From Bacteroidia bacterium (GTDB lineage Bacteria; Bacteroidota; Bacteroidia; Chitinophagales; Saprospiraceae), in assembly GCA_030430845.1 (NCBI GenBank), contig JAUIKE010000070.1, positions 1 through 38,402 of the forward strand: a DNA stretch of 38,402 bases. Reading direction: 5' to 3'. The notes under the pieces were generated by a model. That model had not been told where the DNA came from. It made no database searches and worked only from the letters and a program-made list of their open reading frames with translations. This document shows, in pieces, positions 14,781 to 21,538 of the stretch. Every line of letters starts with the position of its first letter. Positions within the stretch are counted from its first letter, which is position 1. The position numbers and the translations under genes are program-made.

Positions 14781-15946
14781 CCCATGTCAAGGTGTTTTTG
14801 CTGCATCTCGATATGGAACCTGATCAGGTTTTCGAGTTTGTCGAGTTGGTCAGAAGGGTATCGGTTTTGGAAAGCCTTGTAAATCCGGCTAAAGGCTACT
14901 TCGCCTTTGTTCTCTCCCTTCATGACCCTGTTTTCATAAACGATAAGGTCCATATCGTCTATATCTGCCAAGAAGACGAGGTCCCCTACCCTGCTGTCCT
15001 TTTTAATGATCCCATTGGCTGCGAGTCCTTTTGTTCCCTTCCATCCAATTGGAGGATAGCAGTATTTCCCATCCTCGTCAATCAGATATTTATCCCGATT
15101 GACTGCCCGGTTTTTGCCTGGAGTGCCACCTAGCTGATACAGGGCAGATTGTTGTGTCCCGCCTGGCTTCTTAACTAATAGGCCGTTACCGCCATGTTGG
15201 GGTTGTGGTGGCGCAGGCCGCTGGTGAGACATTGATCGGGCTTGTTGTGTATAAGCTTGTGGTATGTCTGGCCGATACCTTTCCTCTCTATATGCGAGTT
15301 CTTCTTTTAGGGCAGCGATTTCTTTTTCCTTTGCCTTAATTTCTTTTTCTTTTGCTTCCTGGGCTTTTTTATCCTTCCAGATGATCGCGAGTGTACTTAC
15401 ACACCAAACCAGATATACCAGTACCCCAGCATAAAAGAATAATTCATCTGAGAAGATATTCCTTTTCTTTGCAATTACAGGCTTCATCACCTGCATAAGG
15501 AAACCCTTCAACTCGTCATCCATCTTTGTCCGAGGATCATCCCAATTTTTGGTGATGGCCCATGCCCCGAATTTGGGAGGGAGTGTCATCGCATACATGG
15601 CCATTTCGGCCTGGGCCTCCATGGTTTCACCGATATTGTCGGTGCGCTTGATTTTATGGTCATACTTTGGCTCCCGCTCCCCCTCTTGATTTGGTGGTGA
15701 CTCAGAGCTGTGCCCCCCCTCCCCTACCCCGCCTGACTCTTCATAGTCAGGCATCTCGCGAATGATGGGACCCTGATCCCCTTTCCCTTTTGCTGGCGTT
15801 TTTAAATGACTAAGCCAGTCATCCGTTGACAGGTCCTTGCCTGCCTCGTCATGTTTGTGCATGGTTTCTGCGGGCGTATCTCCCGCAAACGATGGATCGC
15901 TGGCTTCCGTCACTGGATTGTGTAATTGCTCGTTTTCTGATGACAT
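14777..15946 (-). CDS. Membrane protein with disordered N-terminus and coiled coil, 389 aa
   Basis: Residues 1-105 are Pro/Glu/Gly-rich and probably disordered. A membrane segment lies at about 168-190 (ELFFYAGVLVYLVWCVSTLA) and is followed by a Lys/Glu coiled coil (about 191-225, EKEIKAKEKEIAALKEEL), a Gln/Pro-rich linker, and a C-terminal domain of about 110 residues (YCYPPIGWKGTKG...GDLVFLADIDDMDLIVYE). Translationally coupled (ATGA) to the ATPase gene downstream, so it may be the membrane partner of that ATPase, for instance at a packaging vertex. That partnership is inference. Confidence 0.62.
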   Translation of the reverse strand: MSSENEQLHNPVTEASDPSFAGDTPAETMHKHDEAGKDLSTDDWLSHLKTPAKGKGDQGPIIREMPDYEESGGVGEGGHSSESPPNQEGEREPKYDHKIKRTDNIGETMEAQAEMAMYAMTLPPKFGAWAITKNWDDPRTKMDDELKGFLMQVMKPVIAKKRNIFSDELFFYAGVLVYLVWCVSTLAIIWKDKKAQEAKEKEIKAKEKEIAALKEELAYREERYRPDIPQAYTQQARSMSHQRPAPPQPQHGGNGLLVKKPGGTQQSALYQLGGTPGKNRAVNRDKYLIDEDGKYCYPPIGWKGTKGLAANGIIKKDSRVGDLVFLADIDDMDLIVYENRVMKGENKGEVAFSRIYKAFQNRYPSDQLDKLENLIRFHIEMQQKHLDMG

Positions 15947-15957
15947 AGGGCTATTGG

Positions 15958-16572
15958 TTATTGTTTTTGGAAATATGAACGAACTTCACTGAGTCTCCTT
16001 TCTTCACGGGAAAGAACTTCTCCGCTATCCATTTCACTCTTCACAATTTCGCATTTGAGGCTGAGTGGCATGCCTTGTGCCTCCATCCGGGTTCGTATCA
16101 TCCCGAAAATCACTGTCTCAATATCTGAGTCAAACTCCTTAACAAGTCCTTCTAATTGAGGGTATATCTTAGACCCATATTCTGGATTGTCAATCAATTC
16201 CTGTAGCATGTCGAAAAAGATAGCGTCATTATCAATCGTCATGCGAAGCTCATACTTTGCGCCTGCCTTCTGCTCATACATCAACAGGTTTTGCATGATG
16301 AGTGGCTCAAAAAGCGTAAAGTACTTTTGCAGAAAACTGGCTCCATACGCCTTTCGCTCATTTGTCTCTTCTTTTTTGAACTTCGTGAAATGCATTGCAT
16401 CACCAATCAGTTCCTTTGCATTAATATTCTTTAAGGCTTTTGGGCAGTTGTCTTGCTCTTGAAATTTCTTTAGCTGCGATGCTACTAATTTGTCGAGGCC
16501 CATGGACAGGAGTCCCTTCATTAAGCCCTCAGTTAGGTTGCTCATTTGTTTTGAATTTGTAGTATTTGACAT
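15958..16572 (-). CDS. Hypothetical helical protein, 204 aa
   Basis: A charged, mostly helical soluble protein (KKFQEQDNCPKALKNINAKE, SREERRLSEVRSYFQKQ) with no membrane segment. Start at 16572 or at the internal MSNLTEGLMK (16545); both overlap the end of the upstream 126-residue gene. It is 11 nt upstream of the 389-residue membrane protein. Not recognised; a scaffolding or assembly role is possible from location only. Confidence 0.6.
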   Translation of the reverse strand: MSNTTNSKQMSNLTEGLMKGLLSMGLDKLVASQLKKFQEQDNCPKALKNINAKELIGDAMHFTKFKKEETNERKAYGASFLQKYFTLFEPLIMQNLLMYEQKAGAKYELRMTIDNDAIFFDMLQELIDNPEYGSKIYPQLEGLVKEFDSDIETVIFGMIRTRMEAQGMPLSLKCEIVKSEMDSGEVLSREERRLSEVRSYFQKQ

Positions 16573-16909
16573 ATTTACTGTTTGGCCCGCCGCTGGGCGA
16601 AGCCATGAACGTTTCCAGCTCGAATCCGGCTTCTCGCGCCGTCACTACTGCTCGCTCGATAATATGATCTGTCATTGATCGCTCCCGATACTCCCTGGAA
16701 GCAACCTCTCTTATCTGCTTCCGGGAAAGCATTTTTCCTGCATGATTTATGAGGATTAGCAAGACAAGAAATGGCCGGGTATCCTTTCCGCTATAAGTTT
16801 TTGGTTCACCTCTCAAAATTGGATAGACAGGCATAATAGACAGTTTGGCTTGATTTAAGTGGAATTGTCTGATAGGGTGTTGCTTCTGAATACAATTATT
16901 CATATTCAT
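16529..16909 (-). CDS. Probable winged-helix DNA-binding protein, 126 aa
   Basis: The middle of the protein (RPFLVLLILINHAGKMLSRKQIREVAS...SMTDHIIERAVVTAREAGFELETF, about 45-105) has the pattern of a response-regulator/OmpR-like winged helix: a helix, a 'mLSRkqI' turn, and a recognition helix ending before a hairpin (ASPSGGPNSKYVKYYKF). No receiver domain. It sits near the start of the structural gene run and could regulate it. The fold is a moderate-confidence reading from pattern. Confidence 0.55.
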   Translation of the reverse strand: MNMNNCIQKQHPIRQFHLNQAKLSIMPVYPILRGEPKTYSGKDTRPFLVLLILINHAGKMLSRKQIREVASREYRERSMTDHIIERAVVTAREAGFELETFMASPSGGPNSKYVKYYKFKTNEQPN

Positions 16910-17270
16910 AGTCGACTATTGCATTATACATTTCATGCTGAAGTACCCAGACTATCCTATTGAGGATCTCCTCATCTTCATTGTCTACGATGTCTGTATG
17001 TATGCATTCTTCGCCGTGGTTGTCAAAATATATCATCCTGATACCAGACATTAGGTAATGGCATTTTTTCCAGCAGGGGAAGCTTTCTGGCTCTTCTTCA
17101 AGCTCATAGAATGGGACAGGTAGATATTCACCCCTGATGTTGTCGATTTGCTCTTCTAAATAATCGACTGGCGCTTCTATGCTATCTCCTATCAGTATGC
17201 CTTCAGAACTATGTATGATTAGTTGGTGGCTGTATTGTGTAGGAATGATTTCGATTCTTGCACTCATCAT
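16896..17270 (-). CDS. Hypothetical acidic protein, 124 aa
   Basis: Very acidic (YELEEEPESFP, DNEDEEILNR, DYEYE at the end), with no membrane segment. Overlaps the winged-helix gene by 14 nt. It is the first gene after the 421-nt regulatory gap, 17 nt below a structured leader, so it is probably the first gene of the late operon. The acidic, small profile suggests DNA mimicry or a protein-interaction role, which is speculation. Confidence 0.58.
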   Translation of the reverse strand: MMSARIEIIPTQYSHQLIIHSSEGILIGDSIEAPVDYLEEQIDNIRGEYLPVPFYELEEEPESFPCWKKCHYLMSGIRMIYFDNHGEECIHTDIVDNEDEEILNRIVWVLQHEMYNAIVDYEYE

Positions 17271-17287
17271 GTGGCTTGGTAGTTAAA

Positions 17288-17380
17288 AAGCCGCTGCCGC
17301 CAAGAACTTCTTCGGGAGAAGCCTTGGCGGTAGGGAATAGTAATAGGGGCTGGTGAAACAAAACATCAAAACAGCGGCTT
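17288..17380 (-). ncRNA. Candidate structured 5' leader (attenuator-like)
   Basis: On the minus strand AAGCCGCTG (17380-17372) can pair with CAGCGGCTT (17296-17288). Immediately 5' of that second arm is an 8-bp hairpin CCGCCAAG (17330-17323) / CTTGGCGG (17304-17297), with a further inner stem CTTCT/AGAAG. The last arm is followed by TTTAACT, so the closing stem could act as an attenuator or terminator. It lies 17 nt before the start at 17270. Both helices could stack coaxially. No known riboswitch class is recognised. Confidence 0.42.
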
Positions 17381-17603
17381 AGTTGTATATCTCCAGATAT
17401 TCAATCTTGGTGCCCTTTATCGGTCCATTTTAGAATCTTGGTAATATTTGGAATATTTGGAAAAAGTCAGGCTTTTAGCCTTTTGCCATAAGGGCCATCT
17501 TCAATCGGCACACTTCTATTGACCAGATTTGCTTATTGGACGCATAACACATAGAAATAAGCCACTTAACCTCTTGTAGGTGTGCCATACCGAAAAGGTA
17601 GCA

Positions 17604-17691
17604 TAACCAGTTCCCTAACCAGTTTCTTTACCAGTTTACCTACCAGTTCCCTAACCAGTTTCTTTACCAGTCTCTACCAGTTGGTTACCAA
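17604..17691. repeat. 12-bp direct-repeat array (ACCAGTT)
   Basis: ACCAG occurs at 17606, 17618, 17630, 17642, 17654 and 17666 (exact 12-bp period), then 17676, with ACCAA at 17687. The unit is about TACCAGTTYCYT. It begins right after the stop of the 81-residue gene and lies upstream of the late genes. The even phasing suggests binding sites for a regulator or initiator. Confidence 0.82.
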
Positions 17692-17937
17692 TCAACCAAC
17701 CATTTTTTGTGGGTAAATAACACTTTCGATTTCCGAAACGGGCTGCTCAAGATACAGGGCAAGATCACCAATCGTTAGCTTCAGGTGCTTTGCCCTTCCG
17801 ACATGACGCTTTACTTTGTGATACTGATAATAGATGCCAGATACCGAGAGGGTACTAAAGTTAGGGATTAAAAAAAGGTCTTTTGGAGATACAGGTTTGC
17901 TTTGGGGTGTCATCAAGTGATTCTTATGCATACACAT
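17692..17937 (-). CDS. Small putative DNA-binding protein, up to 81 aa
   Basis: A basic protein with a possible helix-turn-helix at the C-terminus (LTIGDLALYLEQPVSEIESV, about 55-74). Start at 17937, or at Met3 or Met9. Its stop directly abuts the 12-bp repeat array, so it may bind that array and control the late genes. That link is inference from position; no family is recognised. Confidence 0.52.
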   Translation of the reverse strand: MCMHKNHLMTPQSKPVSPKDLFLIPNFSTLSVSGIYYQYHKVKRHVGRAKHLKLTIGDLALYLEQPVSEIESVIYPQKMVG

Positions 17938-17986
17938 TTAGCTTTTTTGCCCCCATGCAATATAAAATCAAAAATCATGCCTTTAG

Positions 17987-18144
17987 GTTACATAGTTTTT
18001 GATTCGCCGGCAGCTGCGATCGCAGCTGCATTTCCGGGAAGTACCAGGTACTTCCCGGAAACAAGAAAGGCCCATACAGGGCGTATGGGCCAATACGAAA
18101 AAATAGATATAATTAACCAAACTCTTTTTCTGTTACATAGTTTT
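17987..18144. repeat. Palindrome cassette flanked by a 13-bp direct repeat
   Basis: GTTACATAGTTTT occurs at 17987-17999 and again at 18132-18144. Between the copies lie three consecutive inverted repeats: the perfect 20-bp palindrome GCAGCTGCGATCGCAGCTGC (18010-18029); arms TTTCCGGGAAGTACC / GGTACTTCCCGGAAA with a one-base centre (18031-18061); and GGCCCATAC / GTATGGGCC with a 5-base loop (18069-18091). On minus the last is followed by TTTCTTGTTT and can terminate transcription. The second direct-repeat copy overlaps the stop codon of the 284-residue gene. It could be an inserted mini-element, a recombination site or a compound terminator. Confidence 0.75.
18069..18091 (-). terminator. Probable intrinsic terminator
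   Basis: Arms GGCCCATAC and GTATGGGCC around a 5-nt loop, followed on minus by TTTCTTGTTT. It would end transcripts coming from the 284-residue membrane-protein gene. Confidence 0.6.
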
Positions 18145-18997
18145 AGGAGGCCATTTGGGCTGGGTAATTCCTTACTTGAAATTCTGCTCCGCAATTACTA
18201 CAGGTGACCGGATCACCATCGGCTCCGGTATGTTTTGACAGTTTACTGTTGTGTATATGACATGGCTCTGCACAGTTGGTACACAGTACCAGTTTGTGGC
18301 TTTGAGTTGCGGGTAACAGTCGACCGGCCAACTGTATGATCCGACTGTTGAGTGACTGTTCATGATTTTGGCTTAACAGTTGACTTGACTGTTGCTCTAT
18401 TTTGACTAACAGTTCGGCGTTTTCTGCTGACAGTTCAGAAAACTGTCCCTGGAGCTCTGAGAACTGTTTTATTAACAGTTCCTCTTTTTCGGCAGACTGT
18501 TTACTGAAATCTGACAACTGTTTTTCAAACAGTTCCTTAACTGTTGTTGACTGTTTGTCTTTTTTAGCTAACAGTTCCTCAAACAGTTGCTTCTGCTCAT
18601 CTAACTGTTTGCCAAACTCAGTCTCAACATAGTTTCCCATGCGCTCTGAGAACATCCATTCCACTACTGCCAAACCAAACTGTAACAGCAAGAAAAGGCC
18701 AAGCGCATGCCAGCCAAACTCTACCTCTGTTACTTTTAGGTAAATGCCATAACAGGCAAATCCTATCGACAAAGATATTGATAGCTTGAACGCGCGCTTA
18801 GCCTTTTCTACTGACAGCTCTCTCATCACACTCGCCTCGTAGAAAGCATAGAGCCTGATCACATTGAGCGCGGCGATGGATGTGACAAGGTGCCATTTTT
18901 CCTCCCAGCGTCCTGGTGTCACTACACTCTCCAACAAGATTGCTGCTGTAGTGCCTATTGCCGCTACAAGGAAAGATATGATCTGTCGGGTTCTCAT
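18143..18997 (-). CDS. Four-TM protein with long coiled coil and C-terminal zinc ribbon, 284 aa
   Basis: The start is set at MRTRQIISFL (ATG at 18997), which overlaps the upstream stop as ATGA. About four membrane segments (5-25, 36-52, 70-88, 95-115) are followed by a heptad-patterned coiled coil (about 118-225, Leu/Gln/Glu-rich) and a zinc ribbon with four Cys (CTNC and CSNC, about 240-270). The DNA for the coiled coil and the start of the ribbon carries a dense array of ACWGT motifs. The zinc ribbon suggests nucleic-acid or protein binding at the membrane. Function unknown. Confidence 0.72.
   Translation of the reverse strand: MRTRQIISFLVAAIGTTAAILLESVVTPGRWEEKWHLVTSIAALNVIRLYAFYEASVMRELSVEKAKRAFKLSISLSIGFACYGIYLKVTEVEFGWHALGLFLLLQFGLAVVEWMFSERMGNYVETEFGKQLDEQKQLFEELLAKKDKQSTTVKELFEKQLSDFSKQSAEKEELLIKQFSELQGQFSELSAENAELLVKIEQQSSQLLSQNHEQSLNSRIIQLAGRLLPATQSHKLVLCTNCAEPCHIHNSKLSKHTGADGDPVTCSNCGAEFQVRNYPAQMAS
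18238..18608. repeat. Array of 23 ACWGT motifs inside a coding sequence
   Basis: ACAGT or ACTGT (mutual reverse complements) begins at 18238, 245, 272, 283, 316, 331, 344, 355, 376, 388, 409, 430, 442, 463, 475, 496, 517, 529, 540, 550, 571, 583 and 604, usually extended to AACWGTT. From 18355 to 18604 every spacing is 21 or 10-12 bp. Fewer than one pair would be expected by chance in 371 bp. One more copy lies at 18679. Confidence 0.9.
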
Positions 18998-19179
18998 TTT
19001 AAAGTCAAATGCTCGATCGGCAATTCGTAAAGAAGAAACCGGGCCCCTGCCCTTTTCAATATCGCCACATCCTCTCTTATTTTGAAGATATACCATGCTT
19101 GCCCATCCTGGACAAGCTCCTGGCCTATGTAGCTGGATCGGTCTTCTGGTTTTATGGCACCTATCATGATTCTGGCCAT
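18994..19179 (-). CDS. Small hypothetical protein, 61 aa
   Basis: MARIMIGAIKPEDRSSYIGQ and so on: a short beta-rich protein with no motif. Overlaps the upstream 109-residue gene by 16 nt and the downstream membrane-protein gene by 4 nt (ATGA), a strong sign of coupled translation with both. Function unknown. Confidence 0.65.
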   Translation of the reverse strand: MARIMIGAIKPEDRSSYIGQELVQDGQAWYIFKIREDVAILKRAGARFLLYELPIEHLTLK

Positions 19180-19493
19180 TTTATTTTTAGTATCCCATTT
19201 TCTATCAATCCAAGCAGATCGCAGGCCTTGTCCAGGCCGGAATGTTTTATTTCTGATATGGACAGGTATAGGCTGTCTCCATTTTTCCCCAGGCGTTTAT
19301 AGGGGATTGAGAAGGACCAGCTATTTGAATCCCTTCCCTTCATATATATATCCCCATTTTGATGGATTTTTGTTATTACCCAGAATGAGGTTATTGTTTC
19401 GCCCGGTATTTCACTCTTTACCTGAAAGCCGATAAGCGACTTTAGTATATCAGGGGTGAGGGGTGAATAGGAGGTTGCATTATTCATGTACAT
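19164..19493 (-). CDS. Hypothetical protein, about 109 aa
   Basis: A soluble, beta-rich protein with SH3-like features (FWVITKIHQNGDIYMKGRD, WSFSIPYKRLGKNGD). Start at 19493, or at Met3 (19487) by overlap with the lipoprotein stop. Between the lipoprotein and the 61-residue gene in one tightly packed run. Not recognised. Confidence 0.6.
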   Translation of the reverse strand: MYMNNATSYSPLTPDILKSLIGFQVKSEIPGETITSFWVITKIHQNGDIYMKGRDSNSWSFSIPYKRLGKNGDSLYLSISEIKHSGLDKACDLLGLIENGILKIKWPES

Positions 19494-20025
19494 AGGTAAC
19501 GTTTATACTCATCCCTGCCCCTACTATCTGTGTAGGGAAATCCCGTCCCCGAGTATAGGGAGAGAGATATTCGAAAAATATCAGCTCCCTGTCATTTGGT
19601 GTATCATAATCCATCACGCGAATTTGTACCAATTTCAGTGGGTTTAGTTCGATTGGCAAGTTCCCTCCGGAGAAGGTCCTCGTTCGACCTGGATCTTCAT
19701 TTTCCAGGGAGTTTGATACACCTAAGAAGGCATTGTCCTGGTAAAATTCCAGATACACATCAGGATTACTGGTTAAGTCCCAGGGCAATCCATTTTGATT
19801 TGTTGATTTGAATCCACCAACGATGACAGATTGAATAAGGACTTTCGTAGGGGTTTTTTCCTCCCCACAGAATGCCCCCCAGTAATTTGGGGGGCATTCA
19901 CAATCCCCTTTGACGCAACTGCCTCCATGCTGGCAGCTAACGTCTTCACAGGGATTACAGGAGGATAGGCCAAGAGCAAAGGCCAAGGTAAATACGAGGA
20001 CGAGGGTTTTTAATGTTTCTTTCAT
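19480..20025 (-). CDS. Lipoprotein with EGF-like module, 181 aa
   Basis: Start chosen at MKETLKTLVLVFTLAFALGL (20025), which gives a normal signal sequence and lipobox LSSC with the acylated Cys at residue 23; the upstream extension would place basic residues and Pro before the signal. An EGF-like module follows (CEDVSCQHGGSCVKGDCECP, six Cys), then a C2-like beta-sandwich (about 70-181). Such lipoproteins are common in Bacteroidota genomes. In a prophage it may alter the cell surface, for example superinfection exclusion; that is inference. Confidence 0.78.
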   Translation of the reverse strand: MKETLKTLVLVFTLAFALGLSSCNPCEDVSCQHGGSCVKGDCECPPNYWGAFCGEEKTPTKVLIQSVIVGGFKSTNQNGLPWDLTSNPDVYLEFYQDNAFLGVSNSLENEDPGRTRTFSGGNLPIELNPLKLVQIRVMDYDTPNDRELIFFEYLSPYTRGRDFPTQIVGAGMSINVTYVHE

Positions 20026-20047
20026 TGTCTCTGGTTTTGGTTTTGGG

Positions 20048-20182
20048 TTAGTAATAGTTGTAAAGGGCAATTATTGCCACAATAATGACAATACTCATTA
20101 TTAGTCCAGGAGGAGATGTGGCGATAGCCACAATCCTCCTGGTCTTTCTGTTTTTTATGCTCAAAAGGAGTTTTTTTAACAT
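20048..20182 (-). CDS. Small single-pass membrane protein, 44 aa
   Basis: Found by translating the gap. ATG at 20182, TAA at 20050-20048. A strongly basic start (MLKKLLLSIKNRKTRR) is followed by a hydrophobic C-terminus (LIMSIVIIVAIIALYNYY). It lies 32 nt after the PAPS-reductase-like gene and 22 nt before the lipoprotein start, as expected for an operon member. The size and one hydrophobic helix resemble small lysis or inhibitor proteins; the role is unknown. Confidence 0.58.
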   Translation of the reverse strand: MLKKLLLSIKNRKTRRIVAIATSPPGLIMSIVIIVAIIALYNYY

Positions 20183-20214
20183 TGTATCTTATATAAATAG
20201 CTGATAATTGACCA

Positions 20215-21066
20215 TCAGATTCCACAATGGCCGCTGTCGCATTCTCCAAACATTTCAAATTCAAGTTGGAGAGGATATCTTCGCACCTGAGCGTAGCTTA
20301 CATCCGATCTCCATGTTCCCTTTTTAGGCTTTTTCTCTTGCAATTCAAACCAGTTCATCTTTTCAGGATGCTCATCAAACATTTTTTTAAGAAAGATAGG
20401 GTTTCGGTGAAAGCAGCCTACACAGTTGTTGAACCGAGCGAATTTTACTGGCTTACCATGCCAGTAATTTTGAACATCGCTCTTGTTTATACCATCTTCA
20501 ATAAGTGGAAATCGAGGCCTATGGTAAGGAATAGATTCCCATTTGTTTTTGCCTTTATTCGGACCTTTTTCCCATTTGCCCACAATGTCTTTAAAATAAA
20601 TCAAGCCATCTGCCTCATTCGTTCTTTCAAGCATCTTGATGGCCCTCTTTTCTTCATTCGATCGGAAGCCTATCCGCATCTCAACGGGTAATATTCCTAG
20701 TTTGTATAAGTATCGGAAAATGGGCCTCAACTTCATTTCTACTGTACAGTAACGATGTAGTTTGTTCGGAAGCCATCCCCCCTTATTTTCTACTACCCAA
20801 TCGAATGATTCGCCAACGACCCATTGGATCTCTTTACCAAGATATTGTTCCAGTTCAAAAATGGTACGAAGGGTTAAATCATCCTCTGCCGTTGCAATAA
20901 AATCCTGGCCTATTTTGTCAGACACATCCTGAACAAGCTTCTTGTCCTTGGGTCTGCACCGGATATCTTCAATTTTTACTAGTGCAAAAATATTGATGTC
21001 CGAGGGGTATTTGGAGGCTAAATAGGCAGAGGTCCGCCCTCCTGATATGCTATTTACTGTTTTCAT
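20215..21066 (-). CDS. PAPS-reductase-like PP-loop ATPase, 283 aa
   Basis: Start at MKTVNSISGG (21066), 10 nt after the upstream stop. The PP-loop is SGGRTS (residues 8-13), the adenylation site of the PAPS reductase / N-type ATP pyrophosphatase superfamily. RYCTVEMKLRPIFRYL is the family's second signature. Additional Cys (CVGCF in the C-terminal half and GECDSGHCG at the very end) could hold a cluster or zinc. Phage members of this family include sulfur-transfer and DNA-modification enzymes, as well as ones without known role. No DndA, DndD, DndE or queuosine genes are seen nearby, so the substrate is open. Confidence 0.78.
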   Translation of the reverse strand: MKTVNSISGGRTSAYLASKYPSDINIFALVKIEDIRCRPKDKKLVQDVSDKIGQDFIATAEDDLTLRTIFELEQYLGKEIQWVVGESFDWVVENKGGWLPNKLHRYCTVEMKLRPIFRYLYKLGILPVEMRIGFRSNEEKRAIKMLERTNEADGLIYFKDIVGKWEKGPNKGKNKWESIPYHRPRFPLIEDGINKSDVQNYWHGKPVKFARFNNCVGCFHRNPIFLKKMFDEHPEKMNWFELQEKKPKKGTWRSDVSYAQVRRYPLQLEFEMFGECDSGHCGI

Positions 21067-21076
21067 GATGGCCTTT

Positions 21077-21538
21077 TTAGTGTACAATTGTGAATTCATC
21101 TTTAGACATCTCTTCAAATTGTGCCAGAGCGCTCTTTTTCCCATCTACACCTGTTCTGTAGATATTTTTCCATCCCTGTAGATTCTTCTGTTTTGCCTTT
21201 ATGGTTTCATTAGACGCCAACCTGATAACCGTATAGCCTTCTTCCATCAGTTTTGCTATTTCTGAGGCGTGTATGTTTCCAGAAAAAGACAAAATGGTTC
21301 TGGGCTGCGATTTGTATGGCTCTGCCTTTCTATGCATTTCTGCTTTACTTTTATAAGTGAATCGTTCATCCACTCCCCTACTCGTTTCAATTGTTTGAGT
21401 ATTCGCATCGGCAAGTACAAGTAACCAGCCCTGCCTGATGAGTTTCTTTCTATCTGATATTGAAAGTCCAAAGCCTGTAAGTGGCCCTGATTGATCTGTA
21501 TGTTTTGGGAAATCCTCCCACAATGTTAGTTGATACAT
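21077..21538 (-). CDS. Hypothetical protein, 153 aa
   Basis: A soluble alpha/beta protein with a C-terminal half of TILSFSGNIHASEIAKLMEE followed by GYTVIRLASN, a strand-helix-strand pattern like a small nucleotide- or DNA-binding domain. Directly upstream of the PAPS-reductase-like gene (10 nt) and overlapping the 118-residue gene by 13 nt, so it is probably functionally linked to both. Not recognised. Confidence 0.6.
   Translation of the reverse strand: MYQLTLWEDFPKHTDQSGPLTGFGLSISDRKKLIRQGWLLVLADANTQTIETSRGVDERFTYKSKAEMHRKAEPYKSQPRTILSFSGNIHASEIAKLMEEGYTVIRLASNETIKAKQKNLQGWKNIYRTGVDGKKSALAQFEEMSKDEFTIVH

Larger units (their letters stand above)
17271..17691 (-). promoter_or_regulatory. 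Intergenic regulatory region upstream of late genes
   Basis: A 421-nt gap without a convincing gene. From its upstream end it holds a 12-bp direct-repeat array (17604-17691), an AT-rich part with the doublet AATATTTGG at about 17442-17460, and the structured leader at 17288-17380 just before the first late gene. The combination suggests a controlled promoter for the virion genes. Confidence 0.5.

Noticed and set aside
3454..17465. Shared 18-mer TTGGAATATTTGGAAAAA at about 3456 and 17448
   Set aside because: One copy encodes the C-terminal FFQIFQRFQ of the M15-like protein; AT-rich low-complexity identity is probably chance.
20108..20143. Hairpin CCAGGAGGA/TCCTCCTGG with a T run on plus, looks like a terminator
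   Set aside because: It lies inside the 44-codon gene at 20048-20182 and no plus-strand gene is nearby; on minus there is no T tract, so it was not listed as a terminator.
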